A stretch of 64,000 nt of DNA from Symsagittifera roscoffensis. Its lineage: Eukaryota; Xenacoelomorpha; Acoela; Convolutidae. How positions within the stretch are numbered: position 1 is the stretch's first letter; each line of letters opens with the position of its first letter. Shown in pieces: positions 1-10,742 of the stretch. The stretch covers positions 55,519,504 to 55,583,503 of the forward strand of contig NC_087063.1 of assembly GCF_963678635.1 (NCBI RefSeq), in the 5' to 3' direction. Position numbers and translations under genes: made by a program. Below the pieces are notes generated by a model. The model had not been told where the DNA came from. It searched no databases and saw nothing but the letters and a program-made list of their open reading frames with translations.

Positions 1-1047
1 GCAGCAGAGATGGAGGGTGGGGGGGGGGGAGGTGCATATGGCGGGAAGGGACGTAAATTGGCTGTGCTACCGGTTGTCCTTGTTTTATATTTTCACATTT
101 CGATGCTCTTTGCACCATTTTCGTTCAACTAATTTTTCATGTTGATTTCAAAAATTTGAGCGCGTGAGCTTTTGCGTATCTTGTCTATCACCGGATCTAC
201 GTTCTTTGAAATCTTAGTTCCAAAAAGTATAAAGATAACGGGGAATGTTTTGATGATATGTTTGTACTGTTACTCATGAAGACATCTAGCTTCTACAGCT
301 GCTCCAAACCTATGTTAGGCTTCTTTCGACTGCCGCAAAACTTGGCTGGGTTAAAAGTTACTTCTATCACATTAAAAAGTTCTATACATCAACGGATTAT
401 ATCCAAACAATAATATTGCAGAGCATAAATGAAAAAATGGCTTGTTGAGGTGCTCGGTTTATGTTTCGAGAGTATTGAAAGTTTTTTGTAATGGTACAAA
501 AAGTTTCACAGCCTTTTGCTCTCATTCTCGACAGGCTCATTTTTCAACATGTGAAAGAAATAGTAAAAGATTGATTGCGCTATTGTATATATGGTAAAAG
601 CTTTTTTGGAAAGAATTAAAAAAGCTCATTTTAAACCTCAAGAGAGTCAGTTTAATTCAACTTATTTGAATAGTTCAAATTTATCCACCCGAATTTCCAA
701 ATTACGCAAGTATAAAGAATAACGCTAAGCATGTGTGGCCCAATTGTTTAAGGTCACACGCTCATAATTATCTTTCAGTCGACTAACAATCAGGCCGAAC
801 ACTTTTTTGTATAAAAAATTACGTGAAGCTTGCTTATGGCGTTGTTCCGAGCAAGTCACAAAGTAAAGGTAAGGAACTACGGTGTAGTGTGATTTTTTAC
901 CGCCCGACTTTGTTGTCTACCTCGAAGAAACTAGTGAGTGGTCAAGTGTGGTAATATATTCAAACCTTTTCAGCCGTGTTTCGGATCTCAATTAGTTGAG
1001 CTTCAAAACTGTCATCATCAATTAGTTAAGCTTCTACAAGTTTTATT
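1..1047. other. non-coding DNA, no gene recognised
   Basis: No convincing coding region or repeat family is seen here. It opens with a G-rich low-complexity run near base 20-35 and is otherwise AT-rich. It is the flank of the BEL element that begins at 1053. If the receptor gene on the minus strand continues, this is intron or further downstream sequence; no transmembrane exon was recognised. Confidence 0.5.
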
Positions 1048-1052
1048 TCTTA
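1048..1052. repeat. target-site duplication TCTTA (BEL element)
   Basis: TCTTA directly precedes the LTR at 1053 and directly follows the LTR ending at 10737 (10738-10742). Because of the tandem duplication the same five bases also follow the third LTR, at 13368-13372. Five bases is the usual BEL/Pao size. Confidence 0.85.
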
Positions 1053-1541
1053 TGTGCGCGTAAATCTCCACAAACCGAATCGTAAAAATATTGACTTTTA
1101 AACAGTTGAATTACAGAGTGTTTTCTCGGCAAAACTAACACTGGAAATCCATAATTTTACAGTTTTCAAAACTAATTTCATCATCGGTAAGATCGGCCAC
1201 AATAAACTGCATAACTCAAAGCAAGCTGCAAAAATGGCCAGTATTTGTCCTTGAGACAAATTGCTCTTTTTAAAGGTCAGCCTTAATCAAGGCTGAACCA
1301 AATTAGAGCGAAAAGACGGTTAAAATAGGTTTTGGGGGGATCGAACCTGGTTACGGAGCACCCCATCAAGTTTGGTGCATATTCGAGTTCTAGAAAGGAA
1401 ATGATCTAGTCGGGATTCGAACCGGCGCCGAACCCGCCGGGACGCACCCTGTATACGCTTGGCTACTGTCCCAATATGCATTTACATTTTGGTTCAATTT
1501 TATATGCATTTATACTATTGTTTTATATTTGCGCTGCAACA
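1053..1541 (-). repeat. BEL 3' LTR
   Basis: 489 bp, TGTGCGCG...GCAACA in plus orientation, matching 10249-10737 and 12878-13367. The pol frame appears to end inside it (stop around 1523-1525). It contains a tRNA-like A box / B box module at about 1405-1472. Confidence 0.93.
1405..1472 (-). promoter_or_regulatory. tRNA-like pol III promoter module inside the LTR
   Basis: On the minus strand a B box GGTTCGAATCC (1423-1413) lies about 30 nt downstream of an A-box-like TAGCCAAGCGTA (1465-1454), the spacing of a tRNA gene. A second TTCGATCC-type B-box-like stretch lies further downstream near 1338-1350. The A/B module is preserved in the other two LTR copies (about 10600-10668 and 13230-13298). 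Acceptor and T-stem pairing is imperfect, so it is not a functional tRNA. Whether it drives transcription is inference. Confidence 0.6.
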
Positions 1542-2362
1542 TCCTCCACCCCTAAACAAGGAAGAACGGGAGCGAGCTTTACGGTCGGGCGGGTCAGTTC
1601 GCTCGTAACGTTCTTTATGTCGGCGGATCTCGCGCATCCGTCCTTGCCATAGTGCAGTCTTAGGATACGTGGGAGTGGATAATGTCCACGTGGAGTGTCA
1701 GGCTCTATGACCCAAACCAAGTCGCCGGCTTTCAACTTAACGTCTCACTGGTTGTGCCACTTTGCCCTCATATTGAGGGAAGGAACGTATTCCCGCATCC
1801 ACCGTGTCCATATTGCGTTAGCGTATGATTGCGCTCTGGCGAACCGCTTCTTATAGTCGAATTTTTCTTCGAAACTTATTGACGGAAAACTCGCTGTGTG
1901 TTGACTAAGGTTAAAATGATTCGGGGTCAACGCCTCTAGATCTAGCGGATCGGAACTAACAGCTGTTATCGGTCTAGCGTTGAGTGATTGCTCAACAAGG
2001 CACAGCGTGGTTCTTAGCACCTCCTCACTTACTCTTCTGTTGCCTAAGATGTCATACAAAACGCGTTTAACACTCCGAACTAATCACTCCCAGGAGCCAC
2101 CATGATGCGGTGCACTGGGTGGATTGAATTTCCACTTGATCCCTTTCTGAACAAAAACAGCGGGTGCGAGCTTGTTCCAACTCTCAACGCAAGCTAAGAG
2201 CTCTTTTTGAGCGCCAACAAAGTTCGTGCCGTTGTCGGACATGATGGTAGTCGGAGTACCGCGACGTGCAACAAACCTCTCCACGCCCATCACACAAGAG
2301 CTTGTGTCGGGCGAGGGGACCACTTCAATGTGCACCGCTCTAGTGGTGAGACAGGTGAACAA
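1523..2362 (-). pseudogene. BEL pol: integrase catalytic core and C-terminal (DUF5641-type) region
   Basis: Three consecutive open stretches (2362-2084, 2059-1745, 1735-1523), all in one frame but separated by stops. The first carries the core motif SDNGTNFVGA and ends in a PHHGGSWE block, typical of BEL integrases just before the catalytic Glu helix. The second has LNARP and LTPNHF motifs. The third has GDLVWV and W/PLPRI-type residues of the DUF5641 tail. Integrase would insert the cDNA into the host genome; this copy is broken. The final stop lies a few codons inside the LTR. Confidence 0.85.
1542..1552 (-). other. polypurine tract of BEL element
   Basis: On the minus strand GGGGTGGAGGA directly abuts the TG of the 3' LTR, the position where plus-strand DNA synthesis is primed in LTR retrotransposons. 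Confidence 0.7.
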
Positions 2363-2451
2363 AAAACCCCACCTCTTTTCCGTACTTCTTCGGATTGGAA
2401 CTAGGAACGGCCCAAAGTAGTCGACACCTGTGTTAGAGAAGGGAAGTTGCT

Positions 2452-3649
2452 TTAACCCAGCCTTTCAATGGGCAGATCAGCCATCATATGAGTTACGGTT
2501 TGCGCTTTGCGTTTTCGGCACACAACGCAAGTATTTTTGATGTTTCGCAGCAACCATCGCAAATTTAACACAACGTACTTCAAATTAACCACCGCACGCA
2601 TGTAATTCAAGCCTTGATGGAAATTCCTAACGTGCAAGTGTTGAACCAATAACCGAACAACCGCGTGACGTGCATCAAGTATAATCGGATGCTTGCTATC
2701 GAAATCGGAGTTAACCAAGCGGCTGATGCGCCCAGTCGAGCGAAGGATGCCAGCTGGTCCAAGGAACGGCAAATATTTGGCGATCCGACTATTCCTTGTG
2801 ATAACTTTACCGGATCTTAGTAGTTTAAGCTCACTAGGGAATGTCTCACCCTGGGACAGGTAAATGAGCTTCTGTTCAGCAATATCCATTTCAGACGGGT
2901 CTGTAATTTCTAATATACTCGACCGGAAAGGTTTATGGGATGGCAGACATCTTAACAAAAATGCTACTGCGTGTTTGTATTTTAGAATTGAATTGAATCT
3001 CTCCCATTTTCCGAAGAGAAGATTTTTTTCTGTCAAAACATCGACGACGAAATTTGACGAGTTTTCCAGACAAGTGTCGATATCACATGATGGTCCTTTG
3101 AGTCTTATTTTATCGATAACCCTTGTATCGGGCTTGAACGGCCAATCAGTTGTTCTCAATATACTAGGGCCATTAACCCAGCTGCTTTCCTTGAGGGCTT
3201 CCGAAGAAATCCCTCGTGTACCGGTATCAGCTAAGTATGTGATGCCACTGATCAGTGCTGGTAGACTCCAGAATCTCACCAGTGCGATTATCAACAAAAA
3301 CGGGTAGTTTACTACAAGAGTGAAGCCACTGAAGAACAGTGGTACTATCTGTCCACATGAAAATATCCGTAACTTTGAAAGTAAGACCTTTCAAAATTTC
3401 TTCTTTTAAGCGGGTTGCAAGAAGAGCCGCTTGAAGCTCTAACTTTGGAATAGAAAGCGCTTTCATAGGCGCGACGCGGGCTTTGCCAAACACAAAGGCT
3501 AATTCGGTCTGATGGGAGCTAACAAGTCGCGCACGAAGGAAAGCGACGGCACAGAAAACATCCTGCGAACTACCACCGAACATGTGGAGTTCTATTTGGT
3601 CGAAATGTTCAGTGAAATAGCTGCGAGGTATTGTCAGAGAACCTAGCAA
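2452..3649 (-). pseudogene. BEL pol: RNase H and integrase zinc-binding region
   Basis: Two overlapping frames: 3649-3227 contains the RNase H segment, with SIPKLELQAALLATRL and WTDSTTVLQWL as in BEL RNase H; 3297-2452 continues with the linker and the H2C2-type zinc-binding domain of integrase (HVRNFHQGLNYM then CVVCRKRKA). A frame change between them near 3230-3300 disrupts the polyprotein. It follows the RT segment at 3702-4651 and precedes the integrase core. Confidence 0.85.
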
Positions 3650-3701
3650 ATGAAGACCTGAGTGCCACTCAAGGAATTGCTTTTTGATTTCCTCTGGTAG
3701 A

Positions 3702-4651
3702 TCATCGTCCCATTTTTGACCGCCAGATATCTTTTAATAAAAGGCGAGCCTTCACGGTATACGGAGCCACTAACCCAATTGGATCAAAAACAGAAGAAAC
3801 AAAACTCAACACGGTACGCTGAGTGATTGCTTTGTCTAGTGGACGATCAACCCCTCTACTAACGACTAAGGTATCTTTGACGTGATCCCACTTAAGACCG
3901 AGAACATGCGACGACTGGTCTGGACTCGCACAAATATCTTTAACAGACGAATTGGACTCACGGTTGTCCGGATCAAGAGCGGTTGTTACGCCGGGCACGT
4001 TGCTGACAAATTTTGTCAGACGAAACCCACCTAGTTTGAGCAAAATCCCTACCTAATTTGAAGGCGTCATCCCTGTTTTGAAAAGAATCCAGATAATCAT
4101 CCATATAAAATTTCTGGACAACAGCCGAAGCAGCTTCGGGGTACTCAGCTTGATTATCCGATGCAGTCTTCTGTAAAGCAAAATTCGCACAAGTCGGCGA
4201 GTCACGAGCACCAAAATTGTGACGCGTATATTGGTGAACTACCACACTTGATGTGGGGTCCTCCCGCCATAAAAAAATTAAGAGAAGGTTGATCTACTTC
4301 ACGTACTCCAACCTGTAAAAACATCCCTTCAATGTCAGCTGAAACGGCGTATTTATGCTGAAGGAATCTTAACAGTACAAAAATGAGGTTTTGAAGGAGA
4401 TCCGGGTCAACCAACAGAGATTTGTTCAAGGAAGCGCCATGACACTTCGATGCCCCATTGAGGACTCGGCGCACCTTATCGGGTTTATTCGGGTTCAACA
4501 CCGGCTGATGCGGAAGATACCACTCACGATCGGCTCGTGATTTGGGATCGTGTGCCTTAACGGATATGACATATCCTTTTTGTAAATCTTCTCTTATTGT
4601 TTCGGCGTATTTTTCACGGAGTGACGGATCCTTATCTAGCCTCTTTTCCAA
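3702..4651 (-). pseudogene. BEL pol: reverse transcriptase
   Basis: RT spread over three frames: 4651-4202 (template-binding part with VRRVLNGASK and ADIEGMFLQV), 4245-3973 (catalytic FYMDDYLDS), and 4043-3702 (KWDHVKDTL, FDPIGLVAPY). The YMDD motif and the FDPIGLVAPYTVKAR block are diagnostic of BEL/Pao RT. Two frame changes, near 4210-4245 and 3980-4040, inactivate it. Confidence 0.9.
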
Positions 4652-4678
4652 AGACTTTAATTGAGGTAAGGAGGAAAA

Positions 4679-7536
4679 TTAGTTATTCGGTAAACTACTT
4701 TCCTTATCGTTCCAAAGCATTGGTACAATATTCCTCTCACCATCGTGAAAGGTGTCATTTTTCAAAACGGACAAAGCGCGTTTGTCGGCGGCGGAACGGG
4801 CATCTACCTGCTTGAAGGCTGCATATGACTCCAACTCGTACCAAGTTTTAATATTTGGTCTGCAAAAGACATGTCTTCGACAACACACTTAAAGCAAGAC
4901 GAGTTCGAATTAAAGGACGGCGGTAACGGACCACTTAAAACCCAACCTATCGGAAGGCGTACGGCGCACGGTGAAATAGAGTCCTCCCCCAGAAGGTGCT
5001 CAACGGGTCTTATGGCATGGTAGAAATCCTGTCCAATAATTATTTCGATTTCCTCATACTTATAATGTATAGGTTTTATCGGAGCCAACTGCGGGTAATT
5101 TTCTTGTAATTCAGGAATGCTTATGCTATCCGATCCAATACGAATATGATCCTTAACATAAGCTCGAAAAGAAAACGAAAATTCACTATTATTCGTTTCG
5201 GTGGAAACTTGAAAACTTACTTGATGAGTTTTTATCACGCTCGTGGAATTGAATCCATTTATGGTGAGGTTAACGGGAGTGCCAACCAAATGGAGGCGTT
5301 TCACGAGATCGGCGGATACCCATGAGTGCGTGGAAGCTTTATCGCAAAGAGCTAGGGCATTAGTAATTGTCGCATCCGAAGAGACGGCGAGTGATGCAAC
5401 TGGCAGGAGGCCTTTAATTGACTCCTGGCTATAAATATCGCCGACGGCAGCGTTAGTCGATACATGTTTAGCGTTTGCGTTACCTGACGCTGGGGAACTT
5501 TTAGTATCCTTAGGAGGAAAAATTTTCTCCGCTCCATGTAAGAGCACGTTGTGTGTGCTTTCACAATCTGGCTCGGGGCACTTTCTGGCCTTGCTACAAT
5601 TACGCAAACTGTGATTGCTCTGTAAACACGTAAAGCAAAGTTTTTGTTCGGCTACATGTTTCGCTCGCTGCGTAGCGTTTTTCTCTTTGAATACGGCGCA
5701 ATTCCAAAGAGCGTGTTGACCTTTACATACAGAACATGGAGGGTACTTTGGTTTTTCCTTAGTCTTATCACTCACCTTTGCATTACTAGCAAACAATTTC
5801 GTACCTACATTTTGCTTCACTGGTTCTTCAGACTTACTCTTAGAATTAATTGTTTTTAGCCTCTCATGACCCCCCGCTTTTTCTTTAAGCCATTCGTTGA
5901 AATCTAGCAGAGTTAGTCTATGCCATTGGCGTCTTACGGTTTGCATCGACCATGCCTCCTTAATGTTCGGGGGAAGCTTACTCACAGCTTGATTCAGTAA
6001 GTTAACATTTTTCAGGCCGTCGTTAAAAGACAGCGACTTGAATACTACAACAAGTCCAGAAATTGCAGAGGAAAATCCAATTACATTATACGAGTTATGC
6101 ATTTACAGCGGTGGAAAATTACTCAATTTATCTAGATGAGCCCCTACTACAGCATGCGGCTGCCCGAACTTTCTTTGAAGAGTTGCTAATGCGTCATTAT
6201 ATAGTACTCCGCTATAGCTATACTCAGCGATTGCGGCTTTTGCTTTACCCACTACGAGCGTTTTCAGATATGTAAGCTTTTCATCGTTACTGAGTATGGT
6301 TGAATTGACCGTCGATTTGAATTGCCCAAACCACTCATGCCAATTAAGTGGGTTGCCATCGAACTGGGTCAGCTTCCACTCAGGGAGTTGATCTTTTCGG
6401 CTGTGCATGAGTATATTAACCAACTCTCGTGTCAAAAGTGGACGCTCGACGTCTGCGACAGGTGAATTACCGGGAGGTGGCTCTGTGTAACTCGAAGAGT
6501 TACCGTGACAATCAGGAACGAACGGTTGATTAGCATGTGAAGAAATTTCAGGCTGTGCAAAGAACACAGTCCCTCCACTTGTATAAGGAACAAAATTATT
6601 CGTAGGAGCAATCGGAGTTACTGCGGAAAAAACAGTTGACGAAGGAACGTAGTGTTGTTCAGCTGACATTAAAGGGGCAGCAACATCTGGTCTCCACAAA
6701 TTACTATAAGGATTATAGTGGTCACTTGAAAAGTTATAACTACTAACGGGAACACCCATATAATGTTGTGATGGGGCTACAGGTGCTTGGTAGCCAGCTA
6801 CTACTGATCCTGCAGTGTGATGACTTAAAGAAACATGATTAACTGCAGTTGATGCAGGAACGAACGGTGCTACACCAGAAAGAACATCTGCAGATGTTGT
6901 CGGAGTAAAATAATTTTCAGAAGTTACCGGGACTACTGACCCTGTGTTTGGATTGGCTAGCACCGGATGAGTGGACAGAAAAGTTTGCTGAGGCAAATTA
7001 TTGGAAACAGGTTGAATGACCTGCTGTAACCCTACTGGATTGTTAACGGAAACCTGCGATCGGACCAAACTCGACAAATTATGTTGTTGTCCGTGAATGT
7101 GGTTACTGTAATACAATCCCGGATAACTAGAAGCTGCCTGACCATTATTCACTCCTGTAAAACTTGATGAGACCAAGTAATATATTGATGCATGATAAGT
7201 TGCCTCAGGAGCTGTTGAACGAACGTGCTGCTCTTGATTGGGAACTACAACAGCATCAGGCGGATTGTGGTCGACAGATTCGACCCAGTGACGCGTACGA
7301 TCCTTTTCGTCTATTGTTAGTTGTGGAGAGATTCGAGTTAAACCACTTTCCTCAGCATTCTCGCTGATTTCCAACAACTCATCTTCTAACTCAAGCCCTT
7401 TCAACTCAATTTCTGCCAGTTTTTTCCTGTGTTCTTCAGCCAATTCTTCCAACTCTAATCTGCTTTGTTGTTCTTTCAGTCTTAATGATACCTTTGCCTG
7501 CCTCTCATGTTCCTCTTGTTGTTTCTTTAAAATCAT
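4679..7536 (-). pseudogene. BEL gag-protease (DUF1759, zinc knuckles, DUF1758)
   Basis: Frame 7536-6103 begins with a Glu/Lys-rich coiled coil, continues through a Ser/Pro/Val/Asn-rich low-complexity stretch and ends in a DUF1759-type gag region (QFDGNPLNWHEWFGQFK). It meets an in-frame TAA at 6103-6105 exactly where the family normally reads through, and the same frame resumes at 6102 as MHNSYN... The second part (to 4804) carries zinc knuckles (CSVCKGQHALWNC, CFTCLQSNHSLRNC) and a DUF1758 aspartic protease region whose expected DSG is replaced (ALCDKASTHSWV). A frame change near 4860 moves the reading into 4888-4679. So one nonsense and one frameshift are visible. Confidence 0.88.
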
Positions 7537-7737
7537 TAAATTGCGCTTTTTCTCAGAAAGTGTTTTCGACGGAGCGGCGTATAACTAGATTTCTGAGAAC
7601 CCGATTGCTTTTGTCGGCTACTTCGATGCGACAATTTAGAGCGGGTATCTATTTTATGCGACCGGGGTTTTTCACTTTTTTCAGTATGATGAGAAACTTT
7701 TCAGCTGCTATCAATTTTTTCCGGCTCTGTTACTGCC

Positions 7738-8124
7738 TCAAAACTTGTTTTTATATGTGATAGCTTCCTGCAGAACTTTATCGTTGCTTTGAGTCAATTT
7801 ATGAAGCCACATATCCTGTGCCGGTATCAATTCGTCGGGATTGGCGCTTTTTGCAGCCAAATCAATCAACTCAGTATTTATCTCGACCGCTTGTTCTATA
7901 TAGTTCCTACATTTTTCAATATAAATATCAATTTTTGAGCAACGACTCTGACTCTCTATGTACTCCAAAATTATTTCATGGCATTTATAAAGTTCGTTTT
8001 CGAGATTGCTACGTTTCTCAAACAACTTCTTAATTTTCTTTTGAAACTTAACTTCCATGCTTAATAATTTCAGAAACAAACGACTCTTAGAAAAAACTTT
8101 ATTTTCACTCAAGTAAATCCACAA
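7738..8124 (-). pseudogene. BEL gag N-terminal segment, coiled coil
   Basis: A 128-codon frame rich in Lys, Glu, Leu and Ile (FQKKIKKLFEKRSNLENEL) predicts a coiled coil, common at the start of BEL gag. A Met about 20 codons in (MEVKFQKK) is a more natural start than the first. Between here and 7536 the continuing Ser/Lys-rich coding sense lies in another frame, so a frameshift separates it from the rest of gag. It starts 6 bases after the stop of the SGNH-like ORF and in the same frame. Confidence 0.6.
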
Positions 8125-8130
8125 ATTTTT

Positions 8131-8767
8131 CTAATGCATCAATAACTTACAAGGGGGAGTAACTTGAAGTTTTAACGCTTTCAATCTATTGTGAATCACT
8201 CTACGATTTTTAGGCGACAATCGGTTCCGCTTCTTCTTAGCTTTCAGTGTACTTAGGTCAGCACTGTATCGTTTACGTAACAACAGAGTCTTCAACTCAA
8301 GGGAAGGGGGCTGGTGCAGCTCTTTATACTTTTCGATAAGTATTTGGTCTTTGGCCTTTCGCTTTGAGATAAAATCCTCAACTATGTTAAGAACGAGAAT
8401 ACCTGTCTTTTTCAACTCTTTTTTTTATATTGTCTGTACCGTTGCGGTGACAGTATACAATTGCGGTAATATTCTCCTTGTATCTCAAAAGAAGGCTCTT
8501 AAGTTGGTCAGTACTCAAAATACGGTTGTTGTTACTGCGGTGCTTACTAATGGAGTTATTTATGGCGTCGTGCCAAATAACTAGATCTTTTCGATTCGAC
8601 AAAAAGTGATGCAGATAGTATTGGATAGTTTTCTGCGAGTCCCTGGCGTTAAAGTTAAAGCTTAAGCCGGGCTTTGTGAAACAAGGCTCTTTCACGCGCT
8701 TTTGAGACGGGGAGGATAGTATACGGAGCGCGTGATCCAAGGAACTAGCTCCTAGAATGAATACCAT
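8131..8767 (-). pseudogene. SGNH/GDSL-like extra ORF in the BEL leader
   Basis: Two overlapping frames (8767-8387 and 8415-8131) form one about 210-residue protein broken by a frameshift near 8390-8415. It opens MVFILGASSLDHAL, resembling SGNH block I with a GxS nucleophile region, then has VIWHDAINNSISKHRSN, like block III (GxND-type Asn), then AIVYCHRNGT and GILVLN, and a very basic tail. The same order (VGAS, VIWYDVINNS, GIVYNRRQGS, GILIL, basic tail) occurs at 44230-45048 beside a Penelope-like element. The fold assignment is inference from motifs. It sits between the repeat leader and gag, same strand, in the position of an accessory ORF. Confidence 0.6.
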
Positions 8768-8804
8768 AAACTCAAGAGACCTATGCGACGGCTACGTTAC
8801 GCTA

Positions 8805-9140
8805 AAGTACCAATGGGGTGGGGAAATTAAGTAGGTCGGTTGAACTCCAACAACACACACGGAATAAACCTGAGGATGAAAGAATTCAACTTAACTCACT
8901 TAAATTCACCATACCTGACCACTTAACGTTAGTGTCGCGCAACGAAGTCAATTATCGGACGGGTTGAAACGGCTCATATTTACTTGAAGCGAACTGGCTT
9001 TCAGTTTCACCAATGTGGGTGGGGGATCAGGCAAATTGGTTAAGTTCCAACATTACACGAGGAAAAAACCTGAGGATGAAAAAACTCATCTTAATTTGCC
9101 TGATATTTCGCTACCAGACCTTTTACCATAAGGTTGGTCT
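8805..9140. repeat. diverged direct repeat in BEL leader
   Basis: About 120 bp at 8805-8925 is repeated, diverged, at 9010-9140; both contain AAACCTGAGGATGAAA. It lies in the untranslated leader of the element, just before the start of the large tandem duplication. Confidence 0.6.
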
Positions 9141-9589
9141 CATGTTACAGCACAGTTTCGCAGAATTATGGGGACGTTTTGAGGAATTTTTGGCAATTTT
9201 TTTACTTTTTTCCCAAAATTTTTCGGAAATTTTTGGTCAGCTGGTTCGAGTCATAAACCAATCCAAAAAACTAGTCTAGTACCCCTTGTCTATGATCCGA
9301 TTTTCTGGATTTTCAATCCGTTCACAATTACCCAAAAACTTGTGGTGTCGGGAAAACTACCACTCGTAGCTTGCTTTGAGTTGGGATACACAATAAGACA
9401 TCGTATGTAATTTTATTGCAAAGAAAGTTTATGAAAACTAGACGAGTCTTACAGTTTTTGACGGTTTTGGAGATTTTCAGCACCGGGAAAAATCCAAAAA
9501 CTTCGGGTGTCGAGAAAATTACAGCTCCACTTTGACCAAAAGTCAACAATCAGGACACCTGAACAGGGCTCTCTTCCGCTAGTCAGTCT

Positions 9590-10247
9590 GCTTTTTCGTC
9601 CGTCTGCTATGTCTTCTGTCGGCCAACTGGGTACGCTTTGCTAACTTTCGGCCAAACGTGCACTTTCGGCCAAACGCCCACTTTCGGCCAACTGCTATCT
9701 GATATTTTCGGCCAAACGCCCACTTTTGGCCAACTGGTATCTGATATTTTAGGCCAAACGCCCACTTTCGGCCAAACTGCTATCTGATATTTTCGGCCAA
9801 ACGCCCACTTTCGGCCAACTGGTATCTGATTTTTTAGGCCAAACGCCCACTTTCGGCCAAAAGCCCACTTTCGGCTCTCTGTTAGCTGATATTTTCGTAT
9901 TTTCGGCCAAACTTATCACACTGACGATTTCGGCCAATCGCACAGTTCGTCCAAATGAATACTCGTCGTGTCTAGAAATAGGCCAAATAAGAACTCGGCG
10001 AAATAAACACTCGGCCAAACTGATCACTCTGGAAATTTCGGCCAATCGCACAGTTCGTCCAATTGAATACTCGTCGTGTCTAGAAATAGGCCAAATAAAC
10101 ACTCGGCCAAATAAACACTCGGTTTAAGTGATCACTATGATGACTGTCGGTCAACTGAGCACTGTGGCGACTTTCGGCTATTTGGACACTCGTGTCGTCA
10201 AATTGTCAAACAATCAGGGCACTAACGGTCCCTTGTGGGGCGCCAAA
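9590..10247 (-). repeat. minisatellite leader of BEL element, copy 1
   Basis: Two kinds of tandem repeat. About 9650-9880 has roughly five units of about 42 bp built on GGCCAAACGCCCACTTTC and GGCCAACTGCTATCTGAT. About 9905-10120 has about two units of 108 bp (CACAGTTCGTCCAA, TACTCGTCGTGTCTAGAAA). Because 42 and 108 are multiples of three, a minus-strand frame stays open through it (10102-9749, 36-residue periodicity). Probably untranslated leader. Confidence 0.8.
10228..10245 (-). other. primer binding site of BEL element
   Basis: On the minus strand TGGCGCCCCACAAGGGAC starts three bases after the 5' LTR. TGG complementary to a tRNA CCA end and the GCGCC that follows are Lys-tRNA-like; the exact tRNA is not certain. 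The same site precedes the duplicated LTR near 12857-12874. Confidence 0.75.
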
Positions 10248-10248
10248 A

Positions 10249-10737
10249 TGTGCGCGTAAATCTCCACAAACCGAATCCTAAAAATATTGACTTTTAAACA
10301 GTTGAATTACAGAGCGTTTTCTCGACAAAACTAACACTGGAAATCCATAATTTTACAATTTTCAAAAGTATTTCATCATCGGTAAGATCGGCCACAATAA
10401 ACTGCATAACTCAAAGCAAGCTGCAAAAATGGCCAGTATTTGTCCTTGAGACAAATTGCTCTTTTTAAAGGTCAGCCTTAATCAAGGCTGAACCAATTTA
10501 GAGCAAAAAGACGGTTAAAATAGGTTTTGGGGTGGATCGAACCTGGTTACGGAGCATCCCATCAAGTTCGGTGCATATTCGACTTCTAGAAAGGAAATGA
10601 CCTAGTCGGGATTCGAACCGGCGCCGAACCCGCCGGGACGCACCCTGTATACGCTTGGCTACTGTTCCTATATGCATTTACATTTTGGTTCAATTTTATA
10701 TGCATTTATACTATTGTTTTATATTTGCGCTGCAACA
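10249..10737 (-). repeat. BEL 5' LTR
   Basis: 489 bp, same ends as the 3' LTR, next to the primer site, followed by TCTTA target duplication. Contains the tRNA-like A/B box module. Confidence 0.92.
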
Positions 10738-10742
10738 TCTTA

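Larger units (their letters stand above)
1053..10737 (-). mobile_element. BEL/Pao LTR retrotransposon, full length, inactivated
   Basis: Two 489-bp direct repeats (1053-1541 and 10249-10737), both TG...CA, bound the element and are flanked by the same 5-bp target duplication TCTTA (1048-1052 and 10738-10742). Read on the minus strand the order is 5' LTR, primer site, repeat-rich leader, SGNH-like ORF, gag, DUF1758-type protease, RT, RNase H, zinc-binding integrase, DUF5641-type C-terminus, purine tract, 3' LTR. That domain order and the gag-protease join are those of BEL/Pao. The coding part has several frame changes and at least one in-frame stop, so this copy cannot make its own polyprotein. 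The two LTRs differ at roughly 15 positions by eye (about 97% identical). The SGNH-like ORF is unusual. Confidence 0.93.

Noticed and set aside
9013-9279. Plus-strand frame 88 codons, repeated at 11535-11777
   Set aside because: Lies antisense in the BEL leader; the duplicated copy frameshifts at a T run; no domain.
9650-10120. CRISPR-like array
   Set aside because: Repeats are contiguous minisatellite units with no unique spacers, in a eukaryotic retroelement leader.
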